DNA of 5,344 nt from Candidatus Falkowiibacteriota bacterium (GTDB lineage: Bacteria; Patescibacteriota; Patescibacteriia; CAIXNZ01). Both the position numbers and the translations under genes were made by a program. The DNA is taken from NCBI GenBank assembly GCA_903920975.1, contig CAIXNZ010000114.1, positions 1 through 5,344 on the forward strand, in the 5' to 3' direction. Positions within the stretch are counted from its first letter, which is position 1; each line of letters opens with the position of its first letter. This document shows positions 3,001 through 5,344 of this stretch, one piece after another. The notes below the pieces were generated by a model, which was not told the origin of the DNA, did no database searches, and saw only the letters and a list, made by a program, of their open reading frames with translations.

Positions 3001-5344
3001 AGAATCTGCCACATGGATAAGTGTGTCTGTAATATTAACATTTAATATTTTGGTGGGCGCATCAAAAGAAATAGATGGCCCGATGATACTTATAACATAA
3101 CCGGAATCTGTCTGAGTAGTATGGTTACCGGCAATATCTTGCGCATATATTACTAAATCACCACTACCGGTTATTACAATACTGCAATCAACTATCCATT
3201 GATCAGTTTGGTGACAAACAAAATTACTGACGCCTGCGCTATTTGAGCCGTCTAAAGACACATCAGTTGCACTAATGGCAAAGTTATCCGTAACATGAAT
3301 TGTAACATCGGTGATATTTGTATTTTTTACTTTACCGGTTGGCGCAGTTATAGTTATGTTTGGAGGTGTTACGTCGGCAAAGGACGTGTAATTAATAGAT
3401 AAATTGCTAATAATCGGCGAGACAGTATTGTCTGTTGTTGCTAAGGTAGCCTTCCATCGCAAATCCTTTCCAACCGTAATGAATGTATGCAAAACTCCCC
3501 TTGTCACCAAATCCCAAGTGGTCCCGCCATCATTGGAGACATAATAAGTAATTGTCTGATTGGGCGGACTGTCGGCTTGAGTTGTATTTAAAGTTGCATC
3601 TGTTACAAACTGCCCAGATGTATTGACGTTAAAAGATTGAATATTGGAAGTTAAATTAAAAGTTGGTTTCCAACGGCTTATATAAATATCTCGCACCCCA
3701 CTATAATTATAATTCCACCCCACAATAGGATTATTACTAGCATCAAGTGCAATTTGTTGAGCAGAAGCGTAATTACTTTTCTCAGTAGAAATAATATCTC
3801 TACTACCAGTATCTCCATACATAGTTGTCCAGCCAAGTGCAGTCCATTTCGTAAAATAAACAAACAAATCACTAGAGAGATAATTCAAATAAACAATATT
3901 AGGATTATTACTTGAATCAAGAACAAAATTTGGTTCGGATTGATTGCCAACTGGTATGTATCCAAACCCTTTCACTGTCCCAGCCATGTTTGTCCAGCAA
4001 CCAGTAATTCCTGCTCCGCAAACAGCAGGTGGAGCAGTAGGTGTCCATTTTGTCACAGTGGTGAGTACGCCAGTTGCATCTTCCATCCAGACAATCAGCG
4101 GATCACCAGCAAGATCATAGACAGCATTATGCACAAAATATGACTGACCAGCTGAAGTTCCTGGAGCAAGATTTTCAAAACGCGCCGAGCCATCCATTGT
4201 AGTCCAGCTAGCACCGGGAGTGCCTTTGGAAAAAGCAATATCATTGGCTAAGCCAGCGCCAAAAGCGGCATTTACCGTGACATAGACGATATTTGAACTG
4301 TTTATAATAATGTCATCAACCCATGTATTACCCGCTATGCCTGAAAATATACTATCTCTAGGGAGTGGCAATATGGTATTTGATATATTTGTCCAGCAAG
4401 CTGTCACTCCACCCGCACATATTCCTGGTGCCAAACCCGTAGTCCACTTAGTAAACCAAATTGAAGTATTGCCCGCATTCCATATAATATTGGGGTTATC
4501 ACCTGAATCTAAAACCATACCGTCCCACGTTCCCAAACTTGCGTTCATATTGGATACATTTTCATAACCTGGTGTTACGCCATCCATTTTAGTCCAGCAA
4601 GCTGGCTGTCCGCTGCAAATTCCTGGTCCGGCAGCAGTCCACTTGCTGAAGCGAATATCTCTTGTTCCCGTTGAATCCTCCCACATTACATTTGGCCGCT
4701 TATTTGAATCTAACTGAATTACAGGCAGTGATGAAACGCCTGCATTATTGGAAATGTTATCAAAACCAGAAGCTGTGCCGGCCATATTTGTCCAGCAACC
4801 AATAGGATCAGCGCATGGTCCTGGGCCTGGCGTCCATTTGGTTATTAATATATCGCCGCTTCCATATGTTTGATCTGTCCATACTATATAAGGAATATCA
4901 TTTGAATCCAGAAGCATACTTGCACCCCTAGGATCGCTATACACAGTGGTCGTATTAGATATTATTTCTGGGCCAGCTAAATCACCAGCCATATTTGTCC
5001 AGCAACCGATTGGATCAGCGCATGGTCCTGGGCCCGGAGTCCATTTAGTGAAATAAATATGCAAATGTCCTGCTATACCGTCTGTGTAATAAACATATGG
5101 ATTCCCAAATGAATCTAAATTTAGTTTTCGCCAACGATTTAACCTTGCATTATTTGTAAGCGAATTGGAAACATTATCATGACCCTCTATTGTCTGGGCC
5201 ATATTAGTCCAGATCTTGCCAAATAATCTTGTATGATGGCGCCCAGTATCCCATTTACCAGTTGTATTTACAGCATCTTTATAAGTAGTAGTAGCAAAAT
5301 TCTCAGTATAAGTAAAAAAAGCTGCCTGAACATTATTTGTTTTC
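40..5344 (-). CDS. Giant modular membrane-anchored surface protein, 5'-partial (propeller repeats, Ig-like, FN3-like, DUF11-like, Cys-rich, C-terminal regulatory-like domains)
   Basis: Seen: one uninterrupted frame from the right edge to a TAA stop, about 1,767 residues. The first ATG (nt 5200-5202) is not a credible start. It lies inside a repeat motif (WTNMA, matching CWTNMAG in later repeats), has no Shine-Dalgarno sequence, and the frame stays open for 47 codons upstream. The order is eight propeller-type repeats, an Asp-box sandwich module, three Ig-like repeats, two FN3-like domains, a DUF11-like domain, three Cys-rich repeats, a hydrophobic segment, then two regulatory-like domains separated by a helix hairpin. 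Known: such modules are usual in secreted or surface proteins. Inferred: the bulk is extracellular, tethered by C-terminal helices, and may serve in adhesion or recognition. No catalytic motif, LPXTG sorting signal or visible signal peptide (the N-terminus is missing). Closest recalled relatives are giant proteins of Patescibacteria. The gene appears intact and last in its transcript. Confidence 0.93.
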   Translation of the reverse strand, partial: KTNNVQAAFFTYTENFATTTYKDAVNTTGKWDTGRHHTRLFGKIWTNMAQTIEGHDNVSNSLTNNARLNRWRKLNLDSFGNPYVYYTDGIAGHLHIYFTKWTPGPGPCADPIGCWTNMAGDLAGPEIISNTTTVYSDPRGASMLLDSNDIPYIVWTDQTYGSGDILITKWTPGPGPCADPIGCWTNMAGTASGFDNISNNAGVSSLPVIQLDSNKRPNVMWEDSTGTRDIRFSKWTAAGPGICSGQPACWTKMDGVTPGYENVSNMNASLGTWDGMVLDSGDNPNIIWNAGNTSIWFTKWTTGLAPGICAGGVTACWTNISNTILPLPRDSIFSGIAGNTWVDDIIINSSNIVYVTVNAAFGAGLANDIAFSKGTPGASWTTMDGSARFENLAPGTSAGQSYFVHNAVYDLAGDPLIVWMEDATGVLTTVTKWTPTAPPAVCGAGITGCWTNMAGTVKGFGYIPVGNQSEPNFVLDSSNNPNIVYLNYLSSDLFVYFTKWTALGWTTMYGDTGSRDIISTEKSNYASAQQIALDASNNPIVGWNYNYSGVRDIYISRWKPTFNLTSNIQSFNVNTSGQFVTDATLNTTQADSPPNQTITYYVSNDGGTTWDLVTRGVLHTFITVGKDLRWKATLATTDNTVSPIISNLSINYTSFADVTPPNITITAPTGKVKNTNITDVTIHVTDNFAISATDVSLDGSNSAGVSNFVCHQTDQWIVDCSIVITGSGDLVIYAQDIAGNHTTQTDSGYVISIIGPSISFDAPTKILNVNITDTLIHVADSDGVLVANVSAALSSAHYSAFSCIQNGPNNVDCSITITSSGDLTINATDNASNPTSQTESGYIIDSVPPVILITAPRKVSSADITNTSIHVTDNNQLNLFDVTVDPATTVGNNSFICIQTNTFTIDCSIVITTSGDLVIKATDIATNSSLQAENGYSITPAVGGGGSGTLPSAPDNFSCVALSPDQIRWSFIDTATNETGFRLYGPDDELIQDSGDEITTDLSYFDEINLATNSQYIDRFVTAFNGAGQSRPSNTASCYTLAKTPVAPKQIAVNSSSINIAIEPSDGNPPNTEYAIKELTTNKFIDGNGLFADTETWQTYDNWGEANGINVLGNSQANPSQVTAQVNMALTSGTNYQFAVKARNGDGIETALSPTLSADTTRSPVTTGGGGGIVLSATKNVAVNSTNNLTYNDNGVQVDVDDTLSYIIEFANLGSADAANVLITDSLDSRLTYIPDTAKIKIGAGSDTTSGITLSGSTLSFSVGDIPAFNSGQVTLNAKVKAGSEGNTIFNRAIISGDNFTDISTNATSNRVFAPPPAQKYSCNARTGSCSLNQNGAYDSLADCKSACKIIPVVVPPPPAQRYSCETQTGTCMANSDGPYTSLPDCQSACITVPLITPTEAGYSCDTQRGVCVSNVNGPYVNLTDCRNSCAPIINANLPPVPLQPPTLPPIISSITTPQIKEIATNYITPALLTVVAINTIPTAIILISYLLPYLHLLFIEPLLWLFRRKRKKWGIVYNALSKVPVDLAVVRLYRKADKKLMQTRVTDSQGRYILIVKEKGEYSLSVSKPGFTFPTRYLSDEKQDAKYIDLYHGEAVEVTEKDATITANIPLDPAVKKIMPERAVMFGYLFKNLRVVTAYVGVILATLIFLIYPSLITGLAIVVHLLLMAIFMRLIIPVKPKSWGIVYDQKTQKPLHYAIVRIFDIKFNKLLETQVTDGNGRYSFLVSKNQYQLLAEKVGYVKKEIKPVDLVAKEEIVDLDVGLAKS
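58..297 (-). repeat. Carboxypeptidase-regulatory-like domain, copy 2
   Basis: Residues 1636-1715 repeat the landmarks of copy 1: WGIVY (1637-1641), A-I-V-R-I-F, VTDGNGRYSFLV (1669-1680) and a Y-x-LLAEKVGY strand. The copy is shorter than the first because it lacks the about 30-residue tail. It ends five residues from the stop. Both copies keep the same 38-residue spacing from the Trp to the Arg of GRY, which indicates an internal duplication. Confidence 0.75.
310..444 (-). other. Transmembrane helix hairpin (part of the large CDS)
   Basis: Residues 1587-1631 contain two hydrophobic helices (about 1588-1607 and 1610-1630) separated by a short YPSL turn. Basic residues flank both ends (FKNLR before, PVKPK after), placing both ends on the same, probably cytoplasmic, side. 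The hairpin separates the two regulatory-like domains. Confidence 0.8.
502..804 (-). repeat. Carboxypeptidase-regulatory-like domain, copy 1
   Basis: Residues 1467-1567 begin WGIVY, followed by P-x-x-x-AVVRLYR, VTDSQGRYILIV, GEYSLSVSKPGF and a longer tail to IPLDPAVK. The VTD-x-x-GRY turn and the A-x-V-R-L-[YF] strand are typical of the carboxypeptidase regulatory-like (transthyretin-like) beta-sandwich. Copy 2 (nt 58-297) aligns without gaps over residues 1465-1510, with 20 of 46 identities. It sits right after the basic membrane flank, so it is predicted to be cytoplasmic. Confidence 0.75.
823..942 (-). other. First membrane segment with basic stop-transfer flank (part of the large CDS)
   Basis: Residues 1421-1460 form a 40-residue hydrophobic stretch interrupted by prolines (P1435, P1446, P1455) and a single acidic residue (E1454). 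RRKRKK (1461-1466) follows directly. By the positive-inside rule the C-terminal side is cytoplasmic, so one crossing (about 1422-1446) plus a membrane-lying helix is the simplest reading. The stretch is long enough for a tight two-helix hairpin, which would put the next domain outside. Confidence 0.75.
1054..1383 (-). repeat. Three tandem Cys-rich mini-domains, C-x6-C-x13-C-x3-C
   Basis: The copies are residues 1274-1301 (nt 1300-1383), 1316-1343 (nt 1174-1257) and 1356-1383 (nt 1054-1137). Each reads YSC-x6-C-x6-G-x-Y-x-x-L-x-DC-x-x-[SA]C with exactly the same spacing: C1276/1283/1297/1301, C1318/1325/1339/1343, C1358/1365/1379/1383. Proline-rich spacers (APPPAQ, VVVPPPPAQ, and LPPVPLQPPTLPP after the third copy) separate them and link them to the membrane segment. 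Four invariant cysteines in 28 residues suggest two disulfides or a small metal site. The lack of His and the probable extracellular location favour disulfides. I recall similar YSC...G-Y-L-x-x-C-x-x-C units in other microbial and viral proteins but no confirmed function. Confidence 0.8.
1408..1824 (-). other. DUF11-like domain (part of the large CDS)
   Basis: Residues 1127-1265 show the hallmarks of the DUF11 / conserved-repeat family: K-x-V opening, VDVDDTLSYIIEFANLGSADAANVLITDSL, then LTYIPDTAKI, later F-x-VGDIPAFNSGQVTLNAKVK and a closing N-x-A-x-ISGDN. The family is a beta-sandwich repeat found in bacterial and archaeal cell-surface proteins, usually in the stalk. Only one copy is present. 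It is the last large beta-domain before the Cys-rich juxtamembrane region. Confidence 0.8.
1855..2493 (-). other. Two fibronectin type III-like domains (part of the large CDS)
   Basis: Residues 904-994 read as a typical FN3-like domain: P-SAPDNFSC, an RWSF-x-DTATNETGFRLY strand pair, then a Y-x-DRFVTAFNGAGQSRPSN strand. Residues 999-1116 form a second, longer one, with APKQIAVNSSSINIAIEP and a closing GTNYQFAVKARNGDG-x-ETALSP strand. The insert at 1036-1075 (with a TWQTYDNWGEANG stretch) is longer than usual for FN3. C912 and C991 bracket the first domain and could pair. The domain ends at a GGGGG linker (1121-1125, nt 1828-1842), mirroring the linker upstream. Such domains normally act as spacers. 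Confidence 0.7.
2524..3372 (-). repeat. Three tandem Ig-like domains with a C-x9-C pair
   Basis: Units are residues 611-705, 706-798 and 799-893, each about 93-95 residues. Shared landmarks are P-x-I-x-x-x-AP near the start, N-x-x-I-T-[DN]-x-x-IHV-x-D, a cysteine pair with invariant spacing (C663/C673, C756/C766, C850/C860), then [ST]I-x-IT-x-SGDL-x-I-x-A-x-D-x-A-x-N and a closing SGY or NGY strand. The pattern fits bacterial Ig-like domains of surface proteins. The cysteines sit at each end of what looks like a hairpin, and a disulfide there is inferred. A GGGGSG linker (896-901) follows the third copy. Likely role: a rigid stalk. Confidence 0.75.
3382..3663 (-). other. Beta-sandwich-like module with a canonical Asp-box (part of the large CDS)
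   Basis: Residues 514-607 follow the propeller. They include a T-x-TYYVSNDGGTTWDLV hairpin and a VGKDLRWKA-x-L segment, and end in P-x-ISNLSINYTS. SNDGGTTW (556-563, nt 3514-3537) fits the Asp-box pattern S-x-D-x-G-x-T-W exactly. The module resembles one I recall from large bacterial and archaeal surface proteins (TYY-S-DGGTTW, later DLRWKA), where it occurs as a beta-sandwich of unassigned binding function. The domain boundaries are approximate. Confidence 0.6.
4781..4842 (-). repeat. Near-identical direct repeat, copy B (repeat 2/3 junction)
   Basis: This 62-nt segment matches nt 4988-5049 with 5 differences. It encodes the end of repeat 2 and the start of repeat 3 (TKWTPGPGPCADPIGCWTNM, residues 121-140). 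The copies are 207 nt apart, an exact 69 codons, so the frame is kept. The rest of the two repeats is much less alike. Confidence 0.9.
4988..5049 (-). repeat. Near-identical direct repeat, copy A (repeat 1/2 junction)
   Basis: This is the partner of nt 4781-4842. It encodes the cysteine-loop junction between repeats 1 and 2 (residues 52-71). Differences are mostly silent, and the encoded 22-residue block (52-73) is identical in both copies. Confidence 0.9.
5212..5343 (-). other. N-terminal module fragment with TTTYKDAVNTTGKWDT motif (part of the large CDS)
   Basis: These 44 in-frame residues precede the first propeller repeat. They contain FFTYTENF followed by TTTYKDAVNTTGKWDT. From memory, the pattern TTYKD-x2-NTT-x2-WDT recurs just ahead of repeat regions in large surface proteins of uncultivated bacteria and archaea; I know of no assigned function. 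It differs from the downstream repeats, so the propeller array probably begins at the adjacent WTNMA motif, not further upstream. The module is cut by the window edge. Confidence 0.55.

Larger units (their letters stand above)
3667..5211 (-). repeat. Eight tandem ~55-70-residue repeats, probable beta-propeller head
   Basis: Units begin at about residues -2, 67, 136, 202, 269, 332, 402 and 457, ending near 512. The consensus runs [CG]WTNMAG, then N[IV]SN, then LDS-x-N-x-P-x-[IV]-x-W-x-D, then D-I-x-[FI]-[ST]-KWT. The core Asp recurs at 30, 99, 165, 232, (Asn301), 363, 429 and 486. Five of the seven junctions between repeats carry an extra loop with two cysteines spaced 6-7 residues apart (C61/C67, C130/C136, C196/C202, C262/C269, C395/C402). 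Repeat length, the four-strand-like hydrophobic pattern and the W/D motif suggest propeller blades, as in BNR-type lectins or sialidases. The fold is inferred. There are no sialidase catalytic residues that I can assign, so a binding role is more likely than an enzymatic one. Confidence 0.75.

Noticed and set aside
3678..3872. A minus-strand frame of 64 codons with a hydrophobic translation
   Set aside because: It overlaps propeller repeats 7-8 in a different frame; its Ile/Leu richness comes from AT-rich codons read out of frame.
3667..5211. CRISPR array or DNA-level tandem repeat
   Set aside because: The repeats have a period of 165-210 nt, are in frame, and are conserved as protein, not as DNA, apart from the single 62-nt pair. 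There are no short identical repeats with unique spacers.
3667..5211. Active sialidase or glycoside hydrolase
   Set aside because: The repeats recall BNR-type propellers, but I could not assign an arginine triad, a nucleophile Tyr or catalytic Asp/Glu residues in suitable positions.
40..5344. Pseudogene, frameshift, or alternative genetic code (TGA read as Gly, as in some Patescibacteria)
   Set aside because: The frame is unbroken, all domains are complete, the stop is TAA, and no in-frame TGA occurs, so the standard code suffices and recoding has no support here.

Overview
The window is almost entirely one very large gene on the minus strand (nt 40-5344). It reads without interruption to the right-hand edge, so its true start lies outside the window. 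About 1,767 residues are visible. The gene ends in TAA at nt 40-42, and a palindromic, rho-independent-type terminator follows at nt 1-26. I see no second gene, RNA gene, mobile element or CRISPR array. Residue numbers below count from the internal Met at nt 5200-5202 (residue 1); 47 more in-frame residues lie upstream of it.

The product looks like a modular, membrane-anchored surface protein. From the N-terminal side it holds: a fragment with a TTTYKDAVNTTGKWDT motif; eight repeats of 55-70 residues (about -2 to 512), probably a beta-propeller; a beta-sandwich-like module with one canonical Asp-box (about 514-607); three Ig-like repeats, each with a C-x9-C pair (611-893); a Gly linker; two fibronectin-III-like domains (904-1116); a second Gly linker; a DUF11-like domain (1127-1265); three short Cys-rich repeats on proline-rich spacers (1274-1383); a hydrophobic segment (1421-1460); a carboxypeptidase-regulatory-like domain (1467-1567); a two-helix hairpin (1587-1631); and a second copy of the regulatory-like domain (1636-1715).

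The source is probably an uncultivated bacterium of the Candidate Phyla Radiation (Patescibacteria, for example a Parcubacteria-type lineage). This is inferred from recall of similar giant repeat proteins whose C-termini carry membrane helices followed by K-x-W-G-[IV]-V-Y regulatory-like domains, and from the moderately AT-rich composition. No marker gene in the window proves it. The reading frame is compatible with the standard code. The architecture suggests a long cell-surface stalk with a binding head, as in adhesion or attachment to another cell, but no ligand or enzyme activity can be read from the sequence.

The points most worth following up are the paired-cysteine loops that come and go as cassettes between propeller repeats, a near-identical 62-nt internal duplication, the triplicated C-x6-C-x13-C-x3-C module, and the duplicated helix-plus-regulatory-domain tail whose predicted location is cytoplasmic, which is unusual for that fold.
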